64,000 bases of DNA from Oreohelix idahoensis (GCA_024509875.1 JAMPIV010006384.1:28980-92979); one strand, 5' to 3'. Shown: positions 33,701-47,764, numbered from the stretch's first letter. Numbers and translations: made by a program. Notes: generated by a model not told the origin, from the letters alone.

Positions 33701-34409
33701 AGTCGTACAGATAGGCTGGATTAGAGAAATTACTCAACCCAGAGACTGTCCTTTCTCTTACACTATCACCTTGTGGAAAAAAAACTATTTCTTACACCTT
33801 ACTTTCACGTAGTTATCACTATCACCTCTGCTCAGACAGGACTATAAACATCTATTACCCATCTGATAAAATCTACGACATAGGTTGACAGCATGCTGGA
33901 AGAAGGCATGGGGGTTACCATTGTTCCATCCTCCAGTGTAAAATCAGGTTTCATAACTCCATATTAAGTGACCATGATTATCTACTGGACATGGAACAAC
34001 AAGAAGTTAACCTGCTGTCACGCTTTGTTTGGAATTTTCTGTCATTTTTGCTTTTAACAGTTCGAATTCTGTCTTTGGTACCTGTCAATCTCGATAGAGC
34101 CAAGGTAGCCCGCCTCTCCGCACGTGCGCTAGCGGCAATTTTTCCTAAGTCTTTTATGTAGGCATTCTTGGGAAATCTGCTAGTACACTGTCCCTTTGAT
34201 TATAGGGGACATAGGGAACTCTCCCTGTCCCTTTGATTTTTTTCGCTCTCTGTTTCCTACCCGAACGTAGAACGAGGTAGGCGGCATTTTGCCTACAAAG
34301 TCTTTTAGTTCGCGAGCGGCTGGCTTGAGTGCTCTCTTTTTCCCCGTTAGCACGGGGAACTTCTCTGTCCTTTTATGTCGTGTCGTCATCGTGTTTCATC
34401 TCGAGCGGA
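30716..34409. other. Non-coding stretch without recognised genes
   Basis: 3.7 kb of AT-rich sequence. Visible items are a run of 13 C followed by a T-run near 31098-31133, the SINE-like segment at 31340-31530, and a short repeated phrase CTGTCCCTTTGATT near 34190 and 34228. ORFs here are short and unrecognised. Confidence 0.5.
31340..31530 (-). repeat. Possible tRNA-derived SINE
   Basis: On the minus strand GCGGTTCGATTCC (31438-31450) fits the RNA polymerase III B-box. Upstream on that strand is a GC-richer tract with GCGAAAGTCGC, but no clear A-box. The surroundings do not fold as a tRNA gene by eye. Confidence 0.3.
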
Positions 34410-36289
34410 CTGAGAAACGCTGGCAACTTCCTGCAGGATAGATACTTCACGGTACACATAAACAATGATAGATCTGAGGTGTATAAACAACAGAATGGAA
34501 TCCCACAGGGATCAGTAATATCACCATCTATATTTACGATTATGGTCTACGACCTAGGTGACGAGTTTAAAGACTTAAAAAACAACCTATCTCAGTTTGC
34601 AGATAACGCTGCGATATGGAGAACGGAAAGAAATCTCCCATTCCTCTATAAAACAGTACAAAAACAAATAGGTAAAGTATCTGACTGGATGCACATGTGG
34701 GGATTTAATCTAAATGTTAAAAAACCATAGGAATGATCTTCAGTAGAGGGTGTGTAATTAAAAATAATATAATTGACATAAACATTAATAAGCAAAAGGT
34801 ATGCACAGCAAAATCAACTAGATTTCTCGGTATGGTACTAGACCAGCAACTAAACTGGAACAAACACATGGACCTATTAGTGCAAAGCAGTAGGGGACTT
34901 ATTAACATGCTAAGGTATATGAAAGGAAGTGGTTGGGGAGCCTGAAATAAGACAATGTTAACCTTTTTTAAATCATTTATTATGGGCAAACTTGACTATG
35001 CCAGTGTTGTCAATGCATCAGCCGCCCCGAGCAATAAGAAAAACTAGACACAGTCCAAAACCAGGCCCTGTCAATAACAGCAGGTGCCTCAAAGGGAACA
35101 TCAGCAGAGACATTAGAAGTAGCGCTAGGCATTATACCCCTGGAGCTAAGGAGAAAAGAACTGAGATTCAGCTACTGGGCAAGAGTGGCAAAAGATCCAA
35201 CTCACCCAGCACACAAAACCTTTGATAGGGGTATCCAGTACATAGGCCACATTCCATTAAACCATAATAGATACCCGTCAGGGTGGAAAACAATGGATGA
35301 AGTGGATCAACACCCAAACCTATTTAATATGATAAACAGTGGGAATTTAAAATGCCAGAAACTGAGTCCCACTTATCGAAGATCATAAGCAAATCTAGCG
35401 ACATAATCTCAGCAAAAAGTAAAGCATAGTACATAGAACGGTACATAAATAATAGCCTAACTATATATACAGATGGGTCAAAAGATGAAGAAGGACAATT
35501 AGGAGCAGGAATAGCAATACCAAAATTAAAAATTTATGAAAGATACACAGTAACTGGTAATACATCCATCTTTACAGCAGAATTAGTGCCAATCCTAAAA
35601 GCTTTAGAAATAGCTGCAGAAAACCACCAAATAAAGTAACCATTCTCACAGATTCCCTTTCATCAGTATTAGCTATCAGAAACAGAAATGAATGTAGCAG
35701 GTCAGATATTATAGAGGAAATACTACAGGGTAATACATATCTGCACACTATAGGATGCAGTGCAACACTAACATGGATACCATCACATGTGGGGATGGTG
35801 GGAAATGAGCTTGCAGACAAAGAAGCCAAAGGGAGTAGAACTAGCTATAACAAAATTGAAGTAGGCTTAGGGAAGTTTGAAATTAAGAGCTTAATTGCTC
35901 AAGCAATAACTAAAGAGTGGATAACAGCATGGGACCAAAGTAAAAAAGCAAGGACACTCATATAAAATCCTAAAAAAAACCAAGCATAAAATGTCAAATA
36001 CAAGATGAACTAAAAAGACCAATTAATAAAACAATTGCTAAGGCTCAAGCTTGGAACTGGATATTTCATGATTGAGGAACCCACATGTGAAGAGTGTCAA
36101 GAACTAAACACAATTAGATACTTTCTGGTGGACTGCAAAAAATATGACCAGCAGAATCAAAACATTAAGACATACTGTAGTAACCACAAGGTAGAAATGA
36201 GTGCAGAAAATCTCATAGGCACAAAGACTCCTTCAGAAGTGCAAAAGTTAATAAAACACTATATTACAAAAACTAAAGCTAACATATAA
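34410..36289 (+). pseudogene. I-type LINE ORF2 fragment: RT, RNase H, CCHC
   Basis: 5'-truncated in RT. NGIPQGSVISP (motif B) is near 34497, FADNAAIW (motif C, second Asp changed to Asn) near 34597, then FLGMVLDQQLNWNKH after a frame change near 34730. The thumb region (NSRC... frame 34992-35388) leads to RNase H: YTDGSKDEEGQLGAGIAI near 35465, TAELVPILKALEIA, TDSLSSVLAI and WIPSHVGMVGNELADKEAKG near 35770-35830. A Cys/His tail (CEECQELNTIRYFLVDC) ends at TAA 36287. RT, RNase H and a terminal zinc motif point to the I group of non-LTR elements. Several frameshifts and stops; inactive. Confidence 0.85.
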
Positions 36290-37556
36290 AAAATAAATAA
36301 GGATCCGAGCCAGTAGTCCACACTGGTGAAAGACTTCCCCCAGATACATACAGATTAACCAAATAAACCGTCCAGTGAAAATTAAAAACATACCAGCTTA
36401 GAAAATATCATATTTTGGATTAAAAAAACCATTTTGAACTATAACTACAAAAGGAAAAATACCTACTAGAGATAATATAGTATAACATAAATACAAACAA
36501 AAACATATTACAATAAAGGAAACACGCCCTGATATAACTAACAGCTCCATGTACATGGTAGATGGTTGAAAGGGGCGTGCTACAAAGAAAAGTAGCAAAC
36601 ACATTATTTTTTTAAAAAAACCTTCACTAGTTGTCTCTTCAAGGATTTTTGCTGCCAGTGACTGTGTTCTAAAGTTGAGAGCTGTTTGTAACTAGTATCT
36701 GTGCGAAAATTTATTCCTTGATTGAGCTGGTCACCCTGACGCTGTCTGTGCTCTCTTGACGGGCACTAAACGATTCTCCGGAATTATACTGGGCATTTAC
36801 AAGAACGTGCCCTGGGATTTTATTTTCTACTGCCCTGCATTATCAGCCACAATTATATTCAGACCGCACGGCCGGCCAAACGGCTTGTCAGTCGCCCAGC
36901 CTACCAGGTGACCTTTCTGGAGTATATAACTATCGCCCATCACAGTGCCTACGTGCCGTTGCCATCGCCCTCCATTCTTCTGAGCAACATGGGAAACACA
37001 TTTAGGCACTTTACCGTGGATAGTACTAACGTACTTGCCAAGAAGAAGCCAACGATTTTACAGTCTCTGCACTTGGGGGTTCCAGGCTTCATATCTTTTA
37101 TCAGAGGGGCATATCCCTCGGGTCGTTTTCCGTGGATAACCAGTTTGCTAGCTGCACTTCACTTATTCGCCTGGGAATATATCTTTACCTATATCTTGAT
37201 CAGTGAGTACAGCTGGTCTCAGCCATTGTTGGAGTATATCCTCATAATTTGAGGTGGCCACCCACAACAAAAGTGTTATTCCTTAGGATTATTACTCGAT
37301 CCAGTGGGAGCTTATCTCCATATTCCGAGGATACAAAAAACCTTTGGGCCGCTTTCATTGTTTTAGTAAACTATAGTTTTATTTGTGTCAGGAAGTGGAC
37401 TGTTGGCGGTGTGGATTGAGGCGATTTTGACGTGTGTGTGATTGAGTGAAGTCGATTGTCATTTGTTAGTGTGTTGTTTATGTGGTAACTTCACTAGTCT
37501 TACAAAGCTTGTGGAGATATTTTGATTGCTTGTTTTTGTGGTTTTATTTAATAAAC

Positions 37557-37559
<3 letters not shown>
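36290..37559. other. Unassigned spacer
   Basis: 1.3 kb. The first part is probably 3' sequence of the I-type LINE (A-rich). A 114-codon ORF at 36908-37252 has no recognisable motif and I do not call it a gene. Confidence 0.5.

Positions 37560-37645
<86 letters not shown>
37560..37645. repeat. (TA)n microsatellite
   Basis: About 86 bp of perfect TA repeat, shortly upstream of the Helitron fragment. Confidence 0.97.
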
Positions 37646-37652
<7 letters not shown>

Positions 37653-37913
37653 ATCCATAATTCTCGCCGTTTGTACGTCGGTCACATCTAGGGATGCAAC
37701 TGTGGTTAAAAGTTAGACATTAATTGTATTGTTTCCCTTATATGTACTCTCCCGAAAATAGTAACACTCAACGAAGAAAAGTCGGTGTAAAACCCAGTTT
37801 CATTCCGGAAGTGGATTTAACTCATCATTTTGTTAAAAATAACCTTAAAATGTAAGTTTTTGATTGTTTCTTCAAGACAAAATTTTAATTTTAAGTATTG
37901 CAGACTTATTATT

Positions 37914-39440
<1,527 letters not shown>

Positions 39441-39442
<2 letters not shown>

Positions 39443-40959
39443 TGTCACATGATGTAGGGGATATTGAATTTAAAAGTTATCCAAAGACAATATATTTCAA
39501 ATTAGTTCATTTATTCCTTCGTACAAGTAAACTTGAGCATCATAACAAGACATTTGCGGTATAAGAAGTGTTATGGCTTTACTCACATGATTTTAGTCGC
39601 ACTGGCAACCAAGGCGGGTAGGTACTTCATTTTCACAAAAATATTCCAATATTTCTAAAAACGTGTAGGGCCCCCGTTTGCCGCTAAACATGCATTGCAA
39701 CGACGTCTCATACTCTGATTTGTCTTGAGGAATTCTCTGCCACTCCTGCTGATGGGCCTGGGCTAACTGCTGGAGAGTCTGTGGAGCGGCTGGACGTTGT
39801 TGGACGCGTCTATTCAGGAGGTCCCACAAATGCTCAATAGGAGACAGGTCGGAGGACATCGGCGGCCACGGTAACGTTCGGATATGCTGCATCTGAAGGT
39901 GATCTTGGACGACGCGAGCACGGTGAGGACGTGCATTGTCATCCTGGAAGATGAAATCTGGTCCGTGCCGTTGAGCAAATGGCACAACGATAGGCTCGAT
40001 GATGTTGTCACGGTAGTAGAGCCCTGTGATATTGACCTGGCATATGTGAAGGTCGGTCCTGTCATTCATACAGATGCCTGCTCACACCATTACACTGCCA
40101 CCTCCATAACGGTTGTGTGCAACAGTTGCAGGAGGCTGGTAACGCTAACCTCGCCGTCGCCAGACACGTATTCGACGATCATGAAAATCCAAAACGAAAC
40201 GGGACTCATCAGAAAACATCACTGATGCCCACTGTTGATTGGTCCACCGATGATGACGTTGGCACCAATCCATTCTTGCTCGCCTGTGTTGTGGTGACAT
40301 GGGCAAAGCTACAAACTGTCTGCGTGAGACCAGTTGCACTTGGTGCAAACGGTTTCGTACTGTCTGAGTTGAGACCCGGATCTTAGTGGTCTGTTGAAGG
40401 TGTTGCTGAAGTTGAGTAGCATTTAGAGTCCGAGTTCTGAGGGCCTGAGTAACAAGAAGCTGATCTTGGCGGCGTGTAGTGACTCTTGGGCGGCCAGTCT
40501 GAGGCAGATCAGCCACTGTGCGGAAATTTTAATACCTGTTCCACAGTCTGCTGACAACTGACTGTGAAACATTGAGGTTCCGAGCAACATCCACTTGCCG
40601 ACTTCCGGTTTGCAACATGCCTATGCATCTCTGCTGTTCTGTCAAACGTTCCATGACGAAGAAAAGAAATTTTATCTGTTGCAGAGTCTTTTTATACCTG
40701 TCCATGATGAGTAGTGTTCATCAAACCCGAGATACACGCATTTTTGTGAAAAAGAATAATGTGTGAACTTTACGGATGGGCCCCACCTCTGTTCTTGGGA
40801 TTGGCTTACTCATCACGAGTCACCAGGTCAACATGATATAGCCCGTGAGAGTGGAGAAGAGTGTGCTCGATATGTCCATACAACCATTAAATTACGAAAT
40901 TCACTCTTTTGTAAAATAATACATACCATCTTAAAATATCCCCTACTTTTTGTGACAGG
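39441..40959 (-). mobile_element. Tc1-like DNA transposon (DD34E), decayed
   Basis: About 1.5 kb. TGTCACATGATGTAGGGGAT at 39443 faces the reverse complement TGTCACAAAAAGTAGGGGAT ending at 40959, an imperfect terminal inverted repeat sharing GTAGGGGATATT. TA bases lie at both ends. The transposase fills most of the inside on the minus strand. The exact left terminus is uncertain by a few bases because the LINE reading frame runs into it. Confidence 0.85.
39593..40654 (-). pseudogene. Tc1-like transposase with three stop codons
   Basis: Starting at ATG 40654 (MERLTEQQRCIGML) a single 353-codon frame, close to normal Tc1 size, runs to 39593. It has an N-terminal helix-turn-helix (VDVARNLNVSQSVVSRLW), a GRPR-type linker (TGRPRVTTRR), a second helix-turn-helix, and the catalytic residues: Asp in FSDESRF, Asp in DDNARPHRA and Glu in SPIEHLWD, 34 residues after the second Asp. 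Three in-frame stops break it: TAA after LWNRY, TAG after WRRRG, and TGA in GGGSVMV-AGI. No frameshift is needed to read it. Confidence 0.9.
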
Positions 40960-41547
40960 TATATATATATATATGTATCCTGTGGTCAGGATCTCTCTCT
41001 ACAACTATCACTTGATGTCGTACTGTTGTTCTTACTGCATTATAAGTATTCTAAGTTCATAGAGAACGGGCGAGGGATTGACTTAGTAAAAGTCAGTCGC
41101 AGTAGCCTGAAGAAGTAGCCGATACTCTTCAGAAGTCATATCTCTCCCCACAATTTCATTAGTGACTCTATCTCCTCTACTTTCACATTACACATTTATA
41201 TTCTAACTCAGACTTACTCTATTTATACCTACCTGCGACACCTGCATGGACGGAAGAAATAATAGTTATTCATGAAAATAAGTAACTGTAAATGGAAGTC
41301 TAAAATGTGTGCAGACAAATTTACTATCATGGATATCTATTACAAAAGAAAACAAAGATGACAACCTAGTAATTACAGACATTCATGTACATGCTTACAG
41401 AGAATAGACGAATCAAATTGTATGAAAATATTGCCATTGTTGAACCCGATAAATACCAGGTGAGCGAGTGGTGCGCAGAAGCTGCTGATGTTAGATAGGA
41501 CATGCATCGAGGAAAGCAGTTGAAAGCAATGTATGATAGTGCTTGTT

Positions 41548-41709
<162 letters not shown>

Positions 41710-42839
41710 ACTCCCAAAAGAAAGAAATATAGAGAAAGACATCATTAACACGTGGGGACGGGGGTAAGAGGCAGATATAAAAGGGAAAAATAAGACAAGG
41801 GAAGATCTTGATCGGAGGGCACAAAGCATAAAGTGGAGGTTTGAATTTATAGAAGGTCTGTGATTAACAAGGAGTTGGTGGGTAATAATGTTGATAACAT
41901 CTGTTTTAGCATCTTGTAGAGGAATCTAAATTAGCAAGAGTCATATGAAATTTAATTTGGTGTTCACGTAAAGTTTTCACCTGGTTTTCCTCTTAAAGGT
42001 ACTTAATAGGCTTGGAGAGGGCGTTGTGTTGGCTGTGGAGCAACCACAACGGGCTATGGAACTCAGGGCAGTAATTTATATACAGCTGTTACAATTGGTT
42101 TTGTTAGAGAGTGTTTGATAAAGATTCTTGACTTGTAACAGACATCTTAAGTCGAATATCGTGCTGATAACACCTTGGAGAATGACGTGGGGTATGCAAG
42201 AACGTTCAGATAATAAAACGATTTGTTGAATGCGTCCACAGGTAACGACATGTTTATTTAGACGTAGAAATAAATGTTCATGGCAAAGTGAAGTTACATA
42301 CATTTATGGAAAGCTCCTACAGTCCGTGATACATCGTCTCATATCTGGCCTATTTACTAGAGGTGCCTAAAAAGGTTAACAACCAAGTAGCGAAGACCAA
42401 AAATGGAGATAATAAAAATGCTCCCGTAAAAATTCCTCTTCATAAATCATCGAACTTGAATACTTAAGTTCGACTTCTTCTTGAAAAATCAGTGGCGACC
42501 TTATCAATTACATAAGCCACGTAGGAGGACTGTTCAAACTTCAAATATCTTGGGAGCGATGGCATCAACGTCTTACTCTAACGGATTCTTATAACGAAAG
42601 GCATAGAAACGACCGTTTGCATAAATTACATGCAGAAAGGAATACGTCATAATCACCTAGTGACGTAATAAATATATAGCGTTCATTTACAATTAAAAAG
42701 CGTGCAACTGCATGTTAACCACAAAAAAGAACATTGCCGCGTAGATTAAACTGCTAATAGACTAAGTGTGGCCAACACGCAAAATATACAATATGATATT
42801 CCTTAACAACAGCATAATGGTTACTTTCACAACTGCCTT

Positions 42840-43065
42840 AAGCTGACAGCATGGATAAGACCAGAAGTGAAGTTGAAAGTCGCAACCAAGGTGAAGTGGG
42901 TTCAATTCCCAGCGCATGCTCGAAAATACAGCACGAGGCCGACACTTGTGAGTCATGACCCAAGTGGGCCATCTTCCCTGAGAGTGTAAAGAAGAGGAAA
43001 GGGATAAATCACTTATCCGACCGGGAGATCTCATCTGATGATCAGACTGAATCCTATTGTAATGC
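42840..43065 (+). repeat. Possible tRNA-derived SINE
   Basis: GGGTTCAATTCCC at 42898-42910 fits the RNA polymerase III B-box. A palindromic GTGAGTCATGACCCAAGTGG region follows. No convincing A-box or TSD seen, so the boundaries are guesses. Confidence 0.3.
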
Positions 43066-43218
43066 TCTCTGTTATAGAGTTTCCTATCATATCATATTAA
43101 CATTATGTGTAACATTGACACATGATTGTAATGTGATCACATTATTATATGTATCCTTGCTGAATATCATTATAATGTTAGGAGTTAATCAGAGCTCAAT
43201 TTTATTTACTACTGGCAG

Positions 43219-43482
43219 ATTGTCCTTTATTCACGTATGGAGATAAATTGTGCACCACGCCCTGTTCATGTGTCTATGACAATACCCAGCTTTGTGACAA
43301 CACCAATGGCGTTTGCTTTTGCAAGCTTGGCTGGGTGGGGCGTGGCTGCTCTCAAGACTTGGATGAGTGTCGCAATCCAGAGGTGTGTCCAAGAAACTCA
43401 GACTGCATCAATGAGGTTGGAACCTACAGATGTGAATGTCATTCTGGATATGTCATGAATCATGTAACTGGTCTGTGTCAAG
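43219..43482 (+). CDS. Host exon: EGF-like plus calcium-binding EGF modules
   Basis: The 264-bp exon is preceded by TTTACTACTGGCAG (acceptor AG 43217-43218) and followed by donor GTAGGT (43483). It begins with two bases and ends with one base of a split codon, so both introns are phase 1, the usual symmetry of EGF-module exons. The frame (TGT at 43221) gives a first module ending CFCKLGWVGRGC and a second, DLDECRNPEVC...CINEVGTYRCEC, with the DxDE calcium site and the C-x-N-x4-Y-x-C-x-C hydroxylation consensus. An extracellular or secreted multi-EGF protein is likely; which one cannot be said. No neighbouring exon was found in the window. Confidence 0.85.
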
Positions 43483-43689
43483 GTAGGTAAAAAAAAAAAA
43501 AATTCATGAAGTTAAAATATTGTAAGGCTTGGCATTTCACTGAAATCAGTAGTAGTCGGTTTATGGCACGCTAATACTGATGTTGCTATTTAGGTTTTAT
43601 TGTTGTCATTGTTCTTCGTGAAGATGGCCCACATGGTGAATCAATGGTCTTAATACATCCAGGTCACACACAAAATGATGTATACTACC

Positions 43690-44000
43690 AGCTCAACAGA
43701 ACGAACAAGTGGTAATCTTCAGACTCAGCACTGGCCACAACAGATTGAGAATACCATCTATTCAACAAGCTAAAGATAGGAATTACCAATCAGTGTAACT
43801 GTGGCACTGATAAAATGACTAGTGAACATCTTCTTCAGAGCTGCCCAACATACGCAGAACAGAGAAAGCGCATATGGCCGACACCAGTACCAGTCATGGA
43901 AAAGCTCTACGGAGATTGAAATAGCCTCAGACTGAATATTGCATTTTTTTGAAAACATTCAAGTGGACGTCTGAGAGTGTACGAAGAAGAAGAAGAAATG
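43690..44000 (+). pseudogene. LINE 3' end with Cys motif and (GAA)n tail
   Basis: LFNKLKIGITNQCNCGTDKM, SEHLLQSCPTYAEQRKRIWP and VMEKLYGD are readable near 43765-43918. This is the C-terminal Cys/His segment seen at the end of RNase H LINEs. The end ACGAAGAAGAAGAAGAA near 43981 matches the end of the minus-strand copy at 28580-29090, so both are one family. Just downstream of the EGF exon, probably in an intron. Confidence 0.7.
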
Positions 44001-44466
44001 CATTTTACAGCAACACAACATGACTGCATACCAGACCAGGTAGCGCACTAAGGAACATTAACTGTTTATTTACCCTGTCTGCTATACTTTGTGAAATATG
44101 TAGAGATGAAAGAAAGAAAGGAAAGAGTTTTTCATGAAAACTATTTTTACGATATTTTACACTGGGAAGGAGAAACGGGGAGTTTGAAGGGAATAACTGA
44201 AAAAGCTAAATAGACTAACATGCTGTGAGTATATGCTTGCAGTTATAACAAGAAAAGAAATGTGAACTAAACCTTATGATGGGTAATGAAAACTAGGATG
44301 TAGTATAGAATTTTACATAAGAGCAGACGGAGATAAAAATAAACTGCCTATCTCAAAAGCAGAGCATAGGATATGATCTATTAATCTGTCAAAACTGCGT
44401 GTGTTGCAGAGTAAAGATGAAGGAAAGGTAAATAATTTGTAAGAGCAGATCATGATGAGCGCCGTT
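44001..44466. other. Unassigned spacer
   Basis: About 0.47 kb, AT-rich, with no recognised gene or repeat. Confidence 0.5.
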
Positions 44467-45241
44467 TGTTATAGAATACTTACTTACTTAGTCGTTCCTC
44501 TTCTACCGTCAGGTGTAGAGGTTTGGAAGAGAGAGCGCCAGACTATTCTATCAGCTGTCTTCTTCCTGGCCTGGTTCCATTCTAGTCCTCGGTCCTTCAA
44601 AGATTGTCTAATGTTGTCCTCCCAGCAAACTCTGGGTCGTCCTGAAGGTCTGGATCCCTGGCTCTTTGTTTCCCATGCTTGTCGTGGTAGCCGATCTTCT
44701 CCCATTCTGCAGACATGGCCAAACCATCTTAGTTGGGAATGTTCTATTTGGGTCTGCAGCGGGTGGGATTTTAGGCCTTGACGTATCGTCTGGTTGTGGA
44801 CCATGTCTCTTCTTGTTACTTCAACCACCTTCCTCAGATACCTCATTTCTGAGGTTTGGATCTGGCTTTTGTGGGTTGTAGTCATTGCCCACGACTCGCA
44901 TCCATATGTCAAGACTGGGACATAGGTGGAGCGGTATACAGCCATCTTCGTTTTCTTACCAACCTCTTTCTTGCTGAGGAATCCTCGATTTATGGCCTGA
45001 TAAAGTCTCCCAGCCGCTGCTTTTCGAGTGGCCAACTCTTCTTTGATGCCCCCCTTTCGGTCTATAATAGCTGCGAGATATTTAAAGTGGTCGACCTGCT
45101 CCAGGACCTGTTCTCCCAACTTAATCTGATGTTTTCTTTCTTCTCGTGATATCACCATGGATTTTGTTTTAGAGCTGCTTATGACCATCCCTCTCTTCTC
45201 CAGCTCTTCCTTCCAGACTTGCAGGTTGTGTTATAGAATAC
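44467..45241 (-). mobile_element. 5'-truncated LINE insertion with 13-bp TSD
   Basis: TGTTATAGAATAC occurs at 44467-44479 and 45229-45241 and brackets a minus-strand LINE tail of 749 bp. Reading minus, the element ends in repeats of TAAG (plus-strand TTACTTACTTAG at 44480), a microsatellite-type 3' tail rather than poly-A, and is 5'-truncated at 45228. This is the signature of target-primed reverse transcription. Confidence 0.9.
44484..45228 (-). pseudogene. LINE RT C-terminal domain (truncated)
   Basis: An open frame starts with NLQVWKEELEKRGMVISSSK at the truncation point and continues through KTKSMVISREE, HFKYLAAIID, VYRSTYVPVLTYGCESWAM, LRWFGHVCRMGEDRLPRQA and GRPRVCWEDNI to the end of ORF2. 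It is the thumb and C-terminal region that follows RT in RTE-like LINEs; the catalytic palm and the endonuclease are missing. The frame is intact, indicating a young insertion. Confidence 0.88.
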
Positions 45242-45766
45242 ACTTATAAGATTTTATGGTTTTGAGGTAAAGTGTAAACGTTGCCATGTCAGCATGAATA
45301 AGTATACTTTATACTTTTTTCCCAAGGAGGATTCTGAATTCCAAGTTAAATTTAAGAAATGAGAAGATTGGAACTGAAAAACACTAAATTAATTCTGTTT
45401 GTATTACTACTTCTAATAGACACATGAGCATACACGCATTCCATATCCCCTAAATGTAAATCGATTGTAAGGTCAATATCATCAGCACAAAGGCATAGTT
45501 TCGGTATAATGATTTCCCTTTTTTACTAAGGTATAAGTGACTTTTGGCCTGTATTGTCTCCGAAGGTCTTAGCAGAGACAAATAATTAAAATGTCTACTG
45601 CTTTCTGTGACATGTCATAAGCAGTGAATAATATGAGGTTATGCATCGAAATGGCAACCTCACCTTGCCAAACAAATTGCTATAGACATTACAGCTGCAA
45701 GAGCCCATGAATGCTTTGGTGCAGACTTCCTACAAGGAGGAAAAAAGGAAACGATAAATGATGAGT
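45242..45766. other. Unassigned spacer
   Basis: 525 bp between two LINE insertions; no gene recognised. Confidence 0.5.
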
Positions 45767-45782
45767 AACTTTTATTGATTGA

Positions 45783-46688
45783 GAGGCAGAAGATGCTGCA
45801 GCCAAAGGAAATATGAGAGAACTGTATAGCAGCACAAAGAAGCTAACAGGGAAATACAAGCAAACAAGTTGCCTCATAAAAGATAAGAATGGGAAACTGC
45901 TCAGCAATATACAAGAGCAAATGAAGAGGTGGACAGAATATTTTGGGGACCTTCTCAATAGACCAGCTCCACAAAACCCGCCGGACATCCAGCCAGCAGA
46001 AGAAGAGCTACAAATTAACGGTGAAAGACCAACGAAGGAAGAAATAAAGAAAGCCATAAAGCTTCTAAGAGATGGAAAAGCGTCTGGACCTGATGGCATT
46101 CCAGCAGAGGCCATCAAAGCAGATATCGACACGGCTACAGAGATGTTATATAAATTACTTGGTAAAGTCTGGGAAAAAGAAGAGATACCAGCAGAATGGA
46201 AGGAAGGATATCTGGTTAAGTTGCCTAAGAAGGGAAATCTACAAGAGTGCACAAATTATAGAGGAATAATGTTACTAACAGTGCCAGGAAAGGTATTGAA
46301 CAGGATTATCCTTGAGAGATTAAAGGAGTCCATAGACAAGAAATTGAGAGATGAACAAGCAGGTTTTCGACAAAACAGATCATGTACAGACCAGATAGCC
46401 ACTTTGAGAATAATAGTTGAACAAAGTCTGGAATGGAATTCACCACTATACATCGGATTTGTGGACTACGAAAAAGCATTTGACAGTGTGGGCAGAGAAT
46501 CACTTTGGAAATTGATGAGGCATTATGGAGTTCCCCTGAAGATCATTAATTTAATAAAGAAAACCTATGAAGACATGACGTGCAGAGTTCTTCATGAAGG
46601 ACAGCTTACAGAACCATTTGGGATAAGAACAGGAGTGCGACAGGGATGCCTCTTGTCTCCATTTCTTTTCTTGCTGGCAATAGATTGG
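45783..46688 (+). CDS. LINE RT, N-terminal half (interrupted)
   Basis: The open frame enters at EAEDAAAKGNMRELYSS directly at the truncation point. It carries KASGPDGIPAEAIK, the fingers motif KGNLQECTNYRGI, EQAGFRQNRSCTDQI, motif A FVDYEKAFDSV near 46460 and motif B RTGVRQGCLLSP near 46629. It stops where el3 inserts, within LAIDW (46672-46688), just before the catalytic FADD motif. The frame continues at 55926 if el3 and one TSD copy are taken away. ATG 45813 is the first Met but not the native start. Confidence 0.9.
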
Positions 46689-47764
46689 TGATGCGTGATG
46701 CCATATGATGATGGATGGTATCCGCATGTCTGGTTTTGTGTAGTGTGCAGATGTGTTCAGTCAAACAATGTTCATACAAAAATAACAGGGCAATCCACAT
46801 AGGACGTCAGTAAACTCACGACGTATAAAGTCAATGATTCTTGTAACAGCCGTTGACGTTTTTCTTCATTATTTATTGTGGACGCCACAGTGACAAAATG
46901 GTTACGCGAATATGTAGGCACATCAAACAGTCATTATCACAGCAACATTCAATACAGCAATAGACGGTAGACAGCATTACAATGATGAGTCAGATGCATG
47001 TTATATTTCATAGTGCTGTAAATGTAGTCAGGTGAAAAACTCCATCCTTTTCTATAACAGCCAGGAGATAACCAGATGTATGAGATCAGTTCACTCTCCT
47101 TAGTCTGACTTCAGCAAGATAGACACGTCTGCCGAAGTATAAATAATGTCCTCAAAAATATCCTCTAGATAATAAAGGTTTTCCAAACCTAGTTCATTTA
47201 ACAAAGTAGCAAGTAATGGTCCTTGGGACATGCATCAACCGATGCAGTACCATACAGCGACATGTGAGCTGGGAAAACATCTCGTGACGACGACTTTCGA
47301 AGACAGGCTATGAATCGAAATCGCTCACGACCCAAAATCGATAGAGTTAATGAAAAGTCAATTTACCTTGCCTTCAGGAACTACACAGAAATATTATGCC
47401 TCCCGGCATGTGGGAAACACTAGAGGTATTATCTCGAATAAACGAAATATCCATTAAGAGGACTACACATCCCTGACAGAACAAAAAATAGCGGAGATCC
47501 CCTCTTCAACGAGGCATCTCTTTCGCCATTCAAATCGCTCACCCCACTCGTGGTGGGCGGAAACCGATCGACCAAAAAACAAGACCAGTCATGCGCAGTC
47601 CAGCGCAAAATGACCACAGCTCAAAACTTAACTGCATTCAATACCAACGCGAGAAGACAAATGCTTACCGAGAAAAGTGACTATAAATTCCAAGCAGTTG
47701 TTGCCCTTGCGTTATAAAATAGATATTGTAATAAAACGATGTTGCGAGAATTTATCACGCAACA
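46689..47764 (-). repeat. el3 3' LTR
   Basis: 1076 bp; the left LTR on the plus strand. Followed on the plus strand by TATCACCACCTCCTCCCG, i.e. a purine tract on the element strand. Confidence 0.95.

Noticed and set aside
34180..34389. 69-codon basic antisense ORF
   Set aside because: No motif and a short repeated phrase inside; not supported as a gene.
36908..37252. 114-codon ORF as a host membrane protein
   Set aside because: No recognisable domain, no splice context and no related copy; length is compatible with chance.
42898..42910. tRNA gene at the B-box match (and at 31438-31450)
   Set aside because: No A-box at the right distance and no cloverleaf by eye; at best SINE remnants.
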